DNA of 64,000 bases from Aureococcus anophagefferens (Eukaryota; Sar; Pelagophyceae; Pelagomonadales; Pelagomonadaceae), in assembly GCF_000186865.1 (NCBI RefSeq), contig NW_008705586.1:216802-280801 (forward strand), given 5' to 3'. This document shows, piece after piece, positions 1-8,862 of this stretch. Position 1 is the stretch's first letter; the number at the start of each line of letters is the position of its first letter. The notes under the pieces are model-generated. The model was not told the DNA's origin. It was given only the letters and a program-made list of their open reading frames with translations, and ran no database searches. A program made the translations under genes and the position numbers.

Positions 1-36
1 GATGGGCGCCGGCCAGCGCCCGCCGCCGTCCGGCTA

Positions 37-188
37 CCCTAAACCCGAACCCTGACCCTAACCCTAACCCTAACCATAACCATAACCCTAACCATAACCC
101 TAACCATAACCCTAACCATAACCCTAACCATAACCCTAACCATAACCCTAACCATAACCCTAACCATAACCCTAACCATAACCCTAAC
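37..188. repeat. telomeric repeat array (CCCTAA/CCATAA variants)
   Basis: The array has canonical CCCTAA hexamers (C-rich strand of TTAGGG telomeres) at its outer, left part. It then becomes a regular alternation of CCCTAA with the variant CCATAA, a 12-bp higher-order unit repeated about nine times up to position 188. C-rich sequence on the + strand at the left edge is the orientation expected of a left chromosome end. The 36 bases before the array are ordinary GC-rich sequence, so the window edge is not a clean telomere tip. Confidence 0.9.
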
Positions 189-586
189 GGACGCTTTTGG
201 CGTAAACTCACAACCCTCGTTGCTTGACGGCGCGGCGAACGGCGTCGGCCGATGGTTACGCCCGAAAAAAACACCAAAATATGTTCGTTTTAAGGTTAGT
301 TTTGCCGAAAAATCTGCTCGCGCAACGCTCTTTAGGCCTGAGTCCAGGGGACTCGGCGTCGTCGCTTTTGCCCTCGCAAGTGAGAACAAAAGACTTGAAA
401 AGGTGCGTCGCCGCGGCGGCTACGCCGAAATCTGCCGCACACGAGGCCCCTGGGCACGAAGCCTCGGGACACGAAGCCTCGGGACTCGAAGCCTTGGGGC
501 ACGAAGCCTAGACAAAACCGCGCGGCTCGAAGATACCGTTCCTTGCATTAGTCCACAAATTCCCTTAGCACACTTACTGCGCTTTC
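189..586. other. subtelomeric stretch without a recognised gene
   Basis: About 400 bp between the telomeric array and the first gene. Base composition is more balanced than in the rest of the window. Open frames here show no family resemblance and overlap one another on both strands, so none is called. The only structured element is the 15-bp minisatellite at 452-510. Confidence 0.5.
452..510. repeat. 15-bp minisatellite, 4 units
   Basis: Four consecutive imperfect units of the form GGGACACGAAGCCTC lie within the subtelomeric stretch. Units differ at one to three positions, and the last ends in GCCTA. Confidence 0.75.
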
Positions 587-3436
587 TCAACGCCCGAGGT
601 TCCTTCGGCAAGACAAAGCATGCCGGTGGTCGCCGCCAAACTCGCGCTCGAAAATTGCGAGCGCACGCTCGAGGAAGCCACGCTTCTTCGTCGCGTCGCC
701 GAGCTCGCCGTGCGCGACACCGAGGTTCATCAGCGTTTCGGCCAATTTCACGTGGTCTTGGCCGTACTCGCGCTCGTTGATCACGAGCGCGCGTTCGAGG
801 AGGCCTCGCGCCTTGGCCGCGTCACCGAGGGCGATGTACGCGCTCCCGAGGTTGTCCAGCGTGATGGCTACTCTGGCGTGTTCGCTGCCGAGCTCGAAGA
901 TGGCGAGTGCGCGCTCGGAGAGATCGCGTGCCTTGGTCGAGTCGCCGAGCGCGTTGCATGCTTTCCCGAGGTTCGTCAACGTGAGGGCCACGCTCGCGTG
1001 GTCGCGGCCGTACTCGCGCTCCTTGATCGCGAGCGCACGCTTGTAGAGGTCGCACGCCTTGGCCGCCTCGCCGAGGTCGCCGTGCGCGAGCCCGAGGTTG
1101 TTCAGCGTGCTGGCCACCTGCACGTGGTCGCGGCCGTACTCGCGCTCCTCGATCGCGAGCGCGCGCTCGTAGAGCTCGCGCGCCTTGGCGTAGTCGCCGA
1201 GGTCGCCGTGCGCGAGCCCGAGGTTCGTCAGCGTGCTGGCCACCTGCACGTGGTCGCGGCCGTACTCGCGCTCCTTGATCGCGAGCGCGCGCTCGTAGAG
1301 CTCGCGCGCCTTGGCGTAGTCGCCGAGGCTGAAGAACGCGTTCCCGAGGTTCCCCAGCGTGATGGCCACCTGCACGTGGTCGCGGCCGTACTCGCGCTCC
1401 TCGATCGCGAGCGCGCGCTCGAGGAGCTCGCGCTTCTTGGCGTAGTCGCCGAGGTCGCCGTGCGCGATCCCGAGGTTCGTCAGCGTGCTGGCCACCTGCA
1501 CGTGGTCGCGGCCGTACTCGCGCTCCTTGATCGCGAGCGCGCGCTCGTAGAGCTCGCGCGCCTTGGCGTAGTCGCCGAGGCTGAAGAACGCGAGCCCGAG
1601 GTTCGTCAGCGTGCTGGCCACCTGCACGTGGTCGCGGCCGTACTCGCGCTCCTTGATCGCGAGCGCGCGCTCGTAGAGCTCGCGCGCCTTGGCGTAGTCG
1701 CCAAGGCTGAAGAACGCGTTCCCGAGACCTCCCAGCGTAGCGGCTACCGCGGTGTGTTCGCTCCCAAACACGCGCTCGTCGATCGCGAGCGCGCGCTGGA
1801 AGAGGTCGCGCTTCTTGGCGTCGTCGCCGAGGGAGCCGTGCGCGCTCCCGAGGTTCGCCAGCGCGCTGGCCACATTGGGGTGGTCGCGGCCGTACTCGCG
1901 CTCGAAGATCACGAGTGCGCGCTCGGAGAGATCGCGCTGCTTGGCGTAGTTGCCGAGGGAGCCGTGCACGATCCCGAGGTTCGTCAGCGCGCTGGCCACC
2001 AACGCGTGGTCGCGGCCATACTCGCGCTCCTTGATCGCGAGCGCGCGCTCGAGGAAGTCGCGCGCCTTTGCCTTGTTGCCGAGGGCGCCGTGCGCGTTCC
2101 CGAGGCACTCCAGCGTGACGACCACCTTCACGTGGTCGCGGCCGTACTCGCGCTCCTCGATCACGAGCCCGCGCTCGAGGACGTCGCGCGACTTCGCATT
2201 GTCACCGAGGACGCGGTACGCGTCCCCGAGATCCGTCAGCGTGTAGGCCACCTTGGCGTGGTCGCAGCCGTACTCGCGCTCGAAGATCGCGAGCGCGCGC
2301 ACGAGGAAGTCGCGCTTCTTCGCCGCGTCGCCGAGGGAGCCGTATGCGAACCCGAGGTCGCGCAGCGTCCCGGCCACCTTGTGGTGATCGGACCCGTACT
2401 TGCGCTCCATGATCTCCAGAACCTTCTCCCGGACGCGCACCGCGCTCGCGTGCTCCGCGATGGACTCGAGCAGCTTCGCCAGCTCCAAGAGCAGCGTCTT
2501 GTTCTTCGCGCGGTCGGACCCGAGGACGCGGCCCACGAGGTCGTCGACGTTTTCCGCGTCGTCGACGGGCAGCGCGCAGAGCATGTTCAGGCGCCGCTCG
2601 ACGGCGTCCGCGTTGCCGAGGAAGTACTCCCGGAAGAACTCGTAGGTCACGTGGCTCTTGTGCATGGGCTCCGACTGCTTGATCGGCGCGTGGTGGATCT
2701 GGAGCTCGCAGAGATGCACGATCTCGCGCGCCTCGCCCTGGACGCGCACCGCCACGTTCATGAGAATGTCGCGGTACCTACGACGACGGACTCGCGCGCA
2801 ATTCGACGAAAGGAACACGAACCCGTTGAAGCAGGGCGGGTTGAACCGGTTCTTCGTCCGCACGACGTCGACGCGCGGGTCCTTGTCGAGCGCCGCGTAC
2901 AACCGCACGATCTCGTCCTCGGTCGCGCACATGACCGAGCCGCGCACGACGTCGAAGAGCCACGATGTCGCCGGCGCCGTATTCTTCGCGTACTCGTTCC
3001 GCGCCTTGGCCGCGGCGCGCGCGAGCCCCTTGAGCGGCGCGAGCTTCACGACCGCGCCGTCCGGGCACGCGGCGGTGAGGGCCACGGCGAAGCTTATGAA
3101 CGCCTTCTCCGCGACCGCGTACAGCTCGTCGAGCGTCTTCGCGGGCGCGCCGTGCAGCGCGCACTGGCGCCGGTCGTCGCCAAGGTCTTTGCCGCGCCAC
3201 GGGATGTCGCGCACCGCGCCCGTGAAGTGCTCGTCGTAGATGGCCTCGATCTGCTCGCGGGCGATCTTGAACTGCCTCAGGTTCTTGAACAGCACGGCCT
3301 TGGGGTCGAGGAGGCCGTGCGCCTCGGCGTAGGCCTGGACCTTCGGCCACGCGACGACGTCGTCATCCTTGGCCGCGGCGAAGGCCTGCTGCGCCTCTTC
3401 GCCGTAGAGCACGCCGATCTCGTTCTTGATGTCGAC
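587..3436 (-). CDS. TPR (kinesin-light-chain-like) repeat protein, copy 1
   Basis: The open frame holds about 941 residues. Residues 1-290 match the N-terminal region of the second copy at 36024-37744. They include a block with GYRDILMNV followed by a CELQIHH motif, which recalls the RelA/SpoT-like nucleotidyltransferase fold seen in many protist proteins (inference). Residues from about 345 form 14 tandem 42-residue TPRs of kinesin-light-chain type (LGDYAKARELYERALAIK). A 45-nt GT-AG intron at 2778-2822 is proposed: removing it restores FNGYRDI, exactly as in the intronless second copy, and it is in frame and stop-free. Compared with copy 2, the natural ATG (3476-3478) is followed 13 codons later by an in-frame TAG (3437-3439) where copy 2 has GAG. 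The gene is therefore either disabled or starts through an unseen upstream exon. Protein scaffolding is likely; the ligand is unknown. Confidence 0.7.
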   Translation of the reverse strand, partial: VDIKNEIGVLYGEEAQQAFAAAKDDDVVAWPKVQAYAEAHGLLDPKAVLFKNLRQFKIAREQIEAIYDEHFTGAVRDIPWRGKDLGDDRRQCALHGAPAKTLDELYAVAEKAFISFAVALTAACPDGAVVKLAPLKGLARAAAKARNEYAKNTAPATSWLFDVVRGSVMCATEDEIVRLYAALDKDPRVDVVRTKNRFNPPCFNGFVFLSSNCARVRRRRYRDILMNVAVRVQGEAREIVHLCELQIHHAPIKQSEPMHKSHVTYEFFREYFLGNADAVERRLNMLCALPVDDAENVDDLVGRVLGSDRAKNKTLLLELAKLLESIAEHASAVRVREKVLEIMERKYGSDHHKVAGTLRDLGFAYGSLGDAAKKRDFLVRALAIFEREYGCDHAKVAYTLTDLGDAYRVLGDNAKSRDVLERGLVIEEREYGRDHVKVVVTLECLGNAHGALGNKAKARDFLERALAIKEREYGRDHALVASALTNLGIVHGSLGNYAKQRDLSERALVIFEREYGRDHPNVASALANLGSAHGSLGDDAKKRDLFQRALAIDERVFGSEHTAVAATLGGLGNAFFSLGDYAKARELYERALAIKEREYGRDHVQVASTLTNLGLAFFSLGDYAKARELYERALAIKEREYGRDHVQVASTLTNLGIAHGDLGDYAKKRELLERALAIEEREYGRDHVQVAITLGNLGNAFFSLGDYAKARELYERALAIKEREYGRDHVQVASTLTNLGLAHGDLGDYAKARELYERALAIEEREYGRDHVQVASTLNNLGLAHGDLGEAAKACDLYKRALAIKEREYGRDHASVALTLTNLGKACNALGDSTKARDLSERALAIFELGSEHARVAITLDNLGSAYIALGDAAKARGLLERALVINEREYGQDHVKLAETLMNLGVAHGELGDATKKRGFLERALAIFEREFGGDHRHALSCRRNLGR
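590..2400 (-). repeat. 126-bp tandem array encoding TPRs
   Basis: The 3' part of the TPR gene is a tandem array with a 126-bp period, one 42-residue TPR per unit and 14 units. Units between about 1080 and 1730 are nearly identical at the DNA level, including silent sites, while the outer units have diverged. That pattern suggests recent expansion or gene conversion in the middle of the array. Confidence 0.85.
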
Positions 3437-3555
3437 CTACGCCAGGGGCTGCTTCGCCGTCGTGGCGGCGGCGCCCATGCGGCTGTCACGGGCGGCTGTC
3501 ACGGGCTGCTTGGAACAACGCAGCTCCGGCACATGCGCCCGGAATGCCGTCCGAT

Positions 3556-3590
3556 TGTTGAATGTTCAAAAACAACATGTTTACTCTCGC
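3556..3590 (-). promoter_or_regulatory. 35-bp block shared upstream of both TPR copies
   Basis: Thirty-five bases here are identical, in inverted orientation, to 35928-35962 upstream of the second TPR copy, although the sequence between this block and the shared start region has largely diverged. It may be promoter, 5' UTR or a short first exon: it contains an ATG followed by an open LFLNIQ frame. Its role is inferred only from conservation between the copies. Confidence 0.5.
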
Positions 3591-3690
3591 GACAGCACCG
3601 TGGCACGAAAACACACGGCCTTTTCGCGTCGTCCCTACTGCGCGGCGCAGAACAGCAGCAAGGCTCCTAGTCGGCACTCCTAGACCGCTG

Positions 3691-5085
3691 CTACACTAAA
3701 ACAGCATCCACAGCAGCCACGTCGGCCTCGTCCAGCCGCAGCAACTCCGAGTCATCTGCCATGTGCCCCTCATCTTTCGTCCCATCGAGAACGACGACCC
3801 CAAGCTGCTTCAGAGCCGCGTAGAACACAGACACGACAGGCCTGCCCAGACGCTGTGCAATCCCACGCACAACGTCTCCGTTGACGATGTCCTTGTTCGC
3901 CGTGAGCGTCCAGAAACCCTGGTACTCAACCCCATGCTCAGCGCAGAAAGCTCGAAGCCCACGATCGTAGCCAGTTCTCGCATAAAATCGATTCTGAACC
4001 ACCGTGGGCTTCACACGAGCAACTGCGTAAACGTTCTGGAACGTTTCGAAGTCCACGTTCGAGATCCCAAGTCGCAAGGCCCTCCCACGATCATGCTCAT
4101 CTTCGAATGCTCTCCAGGCCAGGAATGTGCTTTCGAGATCCTCGAAGGGCGAGTGCATCAGTAGCGAGTCCAAGTAGTCCGTCCTCAGATTGATCAGTGA
4201 TCCCGCGACGCTCTGGCGAACCATCTCCGAGATCGTCACGTTCGTAGTGTATGGGATTCGTTCGTCGTGGCCGCCGAGTGGCGTGAACTTCGTCCTACGA
4301 AGGAACAAATGAACCCAGAAATAGCAAAGCCGACGCTGCCCAACAGACTGTAGGAAGAACTGTCCGCGAGGAAGACCTCGGAGAGCATCGCCGACGAGCG
4401 ACTCCGCGTAGTGCTTCGGCTGGTTCGCCGTGTCGAAGCCAACAAATCCAGCGCTCGCCGCGGCTCTGACCAGCTCCTCAGTCCGCTCCTTCTTCCACGC
4501 GGTGCCGTAGATCAACCGCGGCATCTCAGGCAGGGATCGAAGGCGGCGCGGCTCGAGGATTTGATGACGCTGCGACTCCGGCAGCGCCGCGGCCACCACG
4601 TCGAGATGATCCGCAACGTCGATGAGCACCTTGGACCGCGACTGCCGCGCCACGGTCTCCCAGTAGGACATGTCCAGAAGCTTCGAAGCGCAGCACGACT
4701 CGGAGCACTCGCCGATTTGGACGTTCGTACAGTCGCTGCGCCCGGCGATTGCGTCGGCAGCAAGACGCGCCTCCGAAAGCAGAGCTTCCACTTCAACCCC
4801 AAGAAAATCACGATCTCTCCCACAAGCGGCGTCACGCACGTCGCGCCAGCCCAAAACATCGAATTCGAGCTCGTCGACGATGAAATCGTTGACCGCGCAC
4901 TGGCCTTTCAGCGCGGGCACGGAATTGAAAGCATCCGGATCGACGTCTGAGACCATGAGACCCGCCGCAGCAGCCATGCGCTCGATCGCATCCACCGCGG
5001 AGCTGTAGCCCGCGCTGAGCCATGCCCGACGACCGAGACGGATTGAGACCACCAACTGCCGGAGCGACGAGAAGCGGTAGAACAC
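3691..5085 (-). CDS. aldo/keto reductase family protein
   Basis: The C-terminal 270 residues form an aldo/keto reductase: LIYGTAWK at the start of the barrel, GFVGFDTANQPKHYAESLVG carrying the catalytic Asp/Tyr region, then KFTPLGG, NLRTDYLDSLLMHSP, LGISN and VVQNRF. The role is NAD(P)H-dependent reduction of a carbonyl substrate that cannot be named. A 54-nt GT-AG intron at 4295-4348 is proposed. It is in frame and stop-free, and removing it replaces an unrelated 18-residue insert so that FFLQ joins directly to TKFTPLGG as in the family. The first 190 residues have no recognised domain and could include an organelle leader. Spliced length is about 446 residues. It lies in the same orientation as its two neighbours. 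Confidence 0.8.
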   Translation of the reverse strand: MFYRFSSLRQLVVSIRLGRRAWLSAGYSSAVDAIERMAAAAGLMVSDVDPDAFNSVPALKGQCAVNDFIVDELEFDVLGWRDVRDAACGRDRDFLGVEVEALLSEARLAADAIAGRSDCTNVQIGECSESCCASKLLDMSYWETVARQSRSKVLIDVADHLDVVAAALPESQRHQILEPRRLRSLPEMPRLIYGTAWKKERTEELVRAAASAGFVGFDTANQPKHYAESLVGDALRGLPRGQFFLQSVGQRRLCYFWVHLFLRRTKFTPLGGHDERIPYTTNVTISEMVRQSVAGSLINLRTDYLDSLLMHSPFEDLESTFLAWRAFEDEHDRGRALRLGISNVDFETFQNVYAVARVKPTVVQNRFYARTGYDRGLRAFCAEHGVEYQGFWTLTANKDIVNGDVVRGIAQRLGRPVVSVFYAALKQLGVVVLDGTKDEGHMADDSELLRLDEADVAAVDAVLV

Positions 5086-5121
5086 GAAATGTCCCGCGTC
5101 GGCGTCGACTGGGGCCGTGAC

Positions 5122-5805
5122 CTACGAGCCGCGATCAAGAGTCATCGATTCAAAGACGCCGCGCGAGACCCGTGCCGCGGACCGGTTCACGAGCGGCATC
5201 AACGACTGCGCGATGGCGACCCACGTCTCGCGGTCCGGCGTGCCTGGCGTTGGCACGTCGTATTTGGTCGAGTAGCGCTTGTCGAAGACATGCTGGACCG
5301 ATGTAGACCGCAGCGCGCGCCGCCGGCGCTCGTCCAGGTCATCCGGAGCGAAGAACTCGTCCGAGTAGCTCCGCGCGCCGTGCTCACCGATTTGGAACCA
5401 ATACGGGCAGATGCCGGCGGTCGGCAAAAAGAACCCGGGGTAGTTGCGCCCTGGGTTGCTCGTGCCCGTCGACCTGAACATCAGCTCACCGTCAACGAAC
5501 GCGAATCGTCTGCCCGCGGCCGGCTCGTCCGTGTTCTCCTCTGTGAACGCGGTAAAGAACCGGTCGGGCCCACGCAGCCGCGAAGCATGCGCACGCAACA
5601 CGTCGCAATCCGCGCTGCTGACGCCGTGCTTGTCGCAGAACGACTGCGTCGTCTCGCGGTCAGTCACGAACCAGCCCAGCTGCAGCAGCGCGTTCGAGCC
5701 GTCGCCGAGCGTCACGGTGAAGCTCGGCTCGGAGCCGCAGCGCGAAGCAGTCCATGCAGCGACAATCAGCCGTCGTAGCATGTTCATCAAAGCTTGACAG
5801 CCCAT
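5122..5805 (-). CDS. predicted secreted protein of unknown function
   Basis: A 227-residue open frame. The first Met is at 5805, but the second start at 5781 (MLRRLIVAAWTASRCGS) gives a better signal-peptide-like N-terminus. The body contains GDGSNALLQLGWF and GICPYWFQIGEHGARSY and has scattered cysteines. No family is recognised. It is divergent from the next gene across a 93-117 bp spacer that must hold both promoters. Coding status rests on length, a plausible leader and codon usage like that of its neighbours. Confidence 0.55.
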   Translation of the reverse strand: MGCQALMNMLRRLIVAAWTASRCGSEPSFTVTLGDGSNALLQLGWFVTDRETTQSFCDKHGVSSADCDVLRAHASRLRGPDRFFTAFTEENTDEPAAGRRFAFVDGELMFRSTGTSNPGRNYPGFFLPTAGICPYWFQIGEHGARSYSDEFFAPDDLDERRRRALRSTSVQHVFDKRYSTKYDVPTPGTPDRETWVAIAQSLMPLVNRSAARVSRGVFESMTLDRGS

Positions 5806-5898
5806 TGGCTGAAGCAGCTCGCGCCTGACAAGCAGCTTTGTTGCTGTTCAACTCCAGCACACTCGACGATGGCCGGCTCATGAATTGGGCTGCCCACG

Positions 5899-7028
5899 AT
5901 GCTGCGCCGCGCGTTGCTGCTGGTGGCAATCGTTTGCGCCGTGCACAAGGACTGGGAGCCGCCGGCGCGCATCGACAAGCCGCGCATCGCGTCGCCTTCG
6001 TGGGTCCGCGCGCCGCGGCTCTTGCACCGAAGCATGACCACGGTCGTCGCAAACTTGACCGCTCCGCGCTTGCGCTACGCGCGGTACTTCACGCTGGTCA
6101 CCGACGCCGAGCCGTTCTTGGTCGCGCGCAACGGCGCGAACCGCGGCGCGACGGCCAAGGTCTTCTCCGAGATCTTCCCGGGCTGCGACGCGTCGCTGGA
6201 GTGCGTCCATCGCGGCAAGCAGCTGGTGCCGGGACCGGAGAGCGAGAACACCGCGCGCAACCTCGTCATGTGGCGCGGCGCCGATGGCGGCGTCTTCGGC
6301 GTCGGCGGCGAAGCGGGCGACGTCGCGACGGGAAAGGTCGGCGCGACGTTGCTGCACGCGCCGAGCCTGGAGTCGCTTCGCGCGGCTGGCGCGCCGTGCA
6401 TCCGTTCGACGCCACTGGATGCGTCGAGCGCTACTTCGAGACATGCCGCTTCGACTCGAAGTTCAGCGTCGCGGAGCTGAACGGCACGATCGTGATCTAC
6501 GCTCGCGCGAATCTCAACGCGCGCGGCGGCGGGCGGCAGGTTCAGGCCGCGCGGGCGGAGCGAAGACCGCTGGAATCCATGCTCAAGGACAGTGGTTCTG
6601 TCGCGTGGCGCCCGTTCGAGCTCGTCACGTTCGACGGAGACGATTACGATCCGGCGGTCACGAGCATCTACCTCTTCGCCGTCAACGCGAACCCGGTCGT
6701 GCCCGCGTCGTTGCTCGCCCTCTACACGCTTGTGAACGAGGAAGGCAGTTTCGTGGCGCTGTCCGCGTCCTTGGACGGCGTGCGCTTCACGGCTCCTTCT
6801 CCGATTATCGAGACGGAGAGCTTTTACGGGTCCAGGGCTCTGGACCAGCCCGTCGACGGCCTCTGGCTCCACGACGGCGTCGTGTACTTTTACATGCACA
6901 CGAACGTGCAAGGCATCGCGGGGACCGCGAGGAACGGGTTCCCGAGCCACCTCGCGAGGTACGCGATGCGCGCCGACGCGCTCCGCTCCTGGACGCGAGC
7001 CGCGTTGCAGGAGCTTAAAGAGGCTTAG
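5899..7028 (+). CDS. secreted beta-propeller (glycosidase-like) protein with one frameshift
   Basis: The N-terminus MLRRALLLVAIVCAV is a signal peptide. The frame from 5899 runs through FTLVTDAEPF and NLVMWRGADGGVFGV to about 6393. The homologous continuation (VHPFDATGCVERYFETCRFD, then IYARANLN, SIYLFAVNANPVV, SASLDGVRF, PVDGLWLHDGVVYFYMH) lies in the next frame and ends at 7028. One missing nucleotide near 6391-6396 explains this better than an intron, since no GT-AG pair fits. The repeated blade-like segments resemble five-bladed propeller glycosidases (GH32/GH43/sialidase-like), which is a family guess without catalytic assignment. The lesion could be a sequencing error or a real disabling mutation. 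Confidence 0.55.
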
Positions 7029-7078
7029 ACGAAGGCGATTCGAACGATGATCGACGGACGACGACGCGCGGAGCGGAA

Positions 7079-7136
7079 GATCAGGATACTTTTGCATTGT
7101 CGCGAAAGATCAGGATACTTTTGCATTGTCGCGAAA
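7079..7136. repeat. 29-bp tandem duplication at a convergent gene junction
   Basis: Two perfect adjacent 29-bp units (7079-7107 and 7108-7136) are followed by the first six bases of a third, which contain the stop codon of the glutaredoxin-like gene. The second unit contains a 12-bp segment (7114-7125) that is a perfect inverted repeat of 7154-7165 inside that gene's last codons, so a stem with a 28-nt loop can form. Confidence 0.85.
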
Positions 7137-7138
7137 GA

Positions 7139-7973
7139 TCAGCACGCGTACTTTGCAAAAGTATCGACGTTCGCGGCCTCGCACGCCGTATCGAGGTACT
7201 CGCGGACACGGGGCGGCCACTCGACGGCCTTCGTCACGGTCATCGCGCGCAAAATCGGCAGTAAGATCGCGTCGTCGACGCTGTACCCCCACGCGTTGAG
7301 GCTCAACGGTTCGCGGCCCCGGAGCATCGTCTCGAGCTCCTCGAGCAGCGGCTTCAGCTCCGCGAGCAGCCGCGGCGTCTCTTCGAGAGCGACGTCGTAG
7401 TCGAAGCCCTGCTTCTCGTGGGTCCACCGCGAGTACGCCACGTCGCGCGGGTCCGCGAAGTCGGGCACGGGCATCGTGATGAGACGCGGCCGCTCGAGCC
7501 ACTTGCGCGTGTCGCCGACGCGGTCGAGCCAGTCGGCCACGTCCTTGCGGTTCGTCGCGGGCGCGACCTTGCTCCCGACGCCGACGGCGTAGGACACGAT
7601 CTCCATGGACTCGGCGAGCCCGCGCGCGCCGTCGAGCGTCGGCACGCCGTCGCCCTCGAGCACGGGGCACGCCTTCTTGCCCGTGAGCGGCACCGTGCCA
7701 GCTTCGGGATCGTAGCCTGCGACGCTAGGACGGTCGCGCGCCGCGGGTTCCTCCAGATCGTCACGCACCAAAGCCGCCGCACTTCTCCGGGTCGGCGCCC
7801 TCGCCGTAGCCGTAGAAACGCGTCTCAAAGGGCACGCCCGCCCAGCCGAGGACGAAGCGAGTCCGCGTGCAGAACTGGCAATGCTCGTAGGCGTGCAGCG
7901 TGTAAGGGCCGCCGAGCTGGAGCGCGCGAGCGCTTCCGAGGATGCAAAGCGCAGTGAAGGTCGCCATCATCAT
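7139..7973 (-). CDS. glutaredoxin-2-like protein (thioredoxin fold plus GST C-domain)
   Basis: Exons are complement(7769-7973) and complement(7139-7716). The 52-nt GT-AG intron at 7717-7768 joins KCGGFG to YDPEAGTVPLTGKKACPVL, and the product is 260 residues. The N-terminus MMMATFTALCILGSARA is a leader. YTLHAYEHCQFC carries the CxxC active site (about Cys32 and Cys35), followed by the cis-Pro strand, SMEIVSY and an all-helical C-terminal half, as in GrxB/glutaredoxin 2. The expected role is a glutathione-dependent disulfide reductase, possibly in an organelle. It is convergent with the propeller gene and divergent from the next gene across 76 bp. Confidence 0.85.
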
Positions 7974-8049
7974 GGCAGCCCAAGCGGCACTGCTACGTCA
8001 AGCACTCGAGCCGCGCCAACGTTGACGCCGCTGCCACGCCTGCGAGAGC

Positions 8050-8784
8050 ATGTGCCCGCTGCGCGCCGCGGCTCGCGTCGTCGCGCTGGCCGCAACAGCG
8101 AGCGCACTGCTGCCGCAGACCCGTCGCGCTGCTCTCGTGACCATGGCATCGATAACAACACCGCTGGCCGCGCGCGCCGACGAAAACAAGGTGATGGACT
8201 CCTCCACGAGCGCGTCGACGCTGTCGCGCCGCGGCATGGCGGCCTTCACGCAAAACAACGTGGAGGAGTCCATCACCTTGTTCGACGCGGCGGAGGCGAA
8301 GGACCCGCGGTTCCGCACGCGGCTCTGGCAGCGCGGGCTGAGCTACTACTACGCGAAGAAGTACGACGCGGCCGCGGAGCAGTTCCTGATCGACGTCCGA
8401 GAGAATCCGAACGACACGGAGGAGAGCATCTGGCACCTGCTCTCGAAAGCGCAGCTCGACGGGCTCTCCGCCGCCCGCACCAATATGATCGTCGTGGGCC
8501 GGGACCCGCGGCCCGTCATGCGCGCGGTCGAGAAGATGTTCCGCTCCGGCGCCGTCGACGACCGCGCGGCCGTGGAGAAGCTCGCGGCCTCCGGCTCCGC
8601 GGGCGACCGCTTCTACGCGGCGCTCTACCTCGGGCTCCTGGCCGAGGCCGCCGGCGACCCGACGCTCTCCAAGTCCTGGATCTCGCGGGCCGTCGGCAAC
8701 AACGAGTACGCGCAGACCGGCGACTACATGTACGGCCTCGCGCGCGTCCACGCGAAACGCCGCGGGATCGCGCCGGACCTCTAA
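8050..8784 (+). CDS. thylakoid-lumen-targeted TPR protein
   Basis: 244 residues. The N-terminus is a classic heterokont bipartite leader: a signal peptide (AAARVVALAATASA) ending at ASALLP, close to the ASAFAP-type motif, then a twin-arginine stretch (RRAALVTMASITTPLAARA) that predicts Tat transport and cleavage before DENK. The mature part holds TPR-like helices (LSRRGMAAFTQNNVEESITLF, then LWQRGLSYYYAKKYDAAAEQF). This type of lumenal TPR protein is found in algae and plants; the partner is unknown. Residues 1-45 are strong evidence that the genome belongs to an alga with a secondary plastid. Confidence 0.8.
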   Translation: MCPLRAAARVVALAATASALLPQTRRAALVTMASITTPLAARADENKVMDSSTSASTLSRRGMAAFTQNNVEESITLFDAAEAKDPRFRTRLWQRGLSYYYAKKYDAAAEQFLIDVRENPNDTEESIWHLLSKAQLDGLSAARTNMIVVGRDPRPVMRAVEKMFRSGAVDDRAAVEKLAASGSAGDRFYAALYLGLLAEAAGDPTLSKSWISRAVGNNEYAQTGDYMYGLARVHAKRRGIAPDL

Positions 8785-8862
8785 TTACACAAGGGGCGTC
8801 GCTTCTTCCCCCGCGGGATCGCGCCGGACCTCTAATTACACAAGGGGCGTCGCTTCTTCCCC
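8761..8862. repeat. 51-bp tandem duplication spanning two convergent stop codons
   Basis: Units 8761-8811 and 8812-8862 are identical. Each contains the last codons of the TPR gene (+), its TAA, the abutting TTA that is the stop of the opposite gene, and that gene's last codons. Before the duplication the two coding regions must have met at TAATTA with no spacer. The present 51-bp spacer is exactly the duplicated unit. Confidence 0.95.

Noticed and set aside
452..510. CRISPR-like spacing
   Set aside because: Units are adjacent with no spacers and the genome is eukaryotic; it is a minisatellite.
220..780. Subtelomeric plus-strand frames
   Set aside because: Several overlapping frames with no leader or family; the 15-bp minisatellite produces the repeated GTRSLGTRSLG-type peptide.
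620..3670. Plus-strand open frame of more than 1,000 codons opposite the TPR gene
   Set aside because: It is the antisense shadow of a GC-rich repeat gene; its protein is a meaningless Val/Ala/Arg/Glu repeat, while the minus strand gives canonical TPRs.
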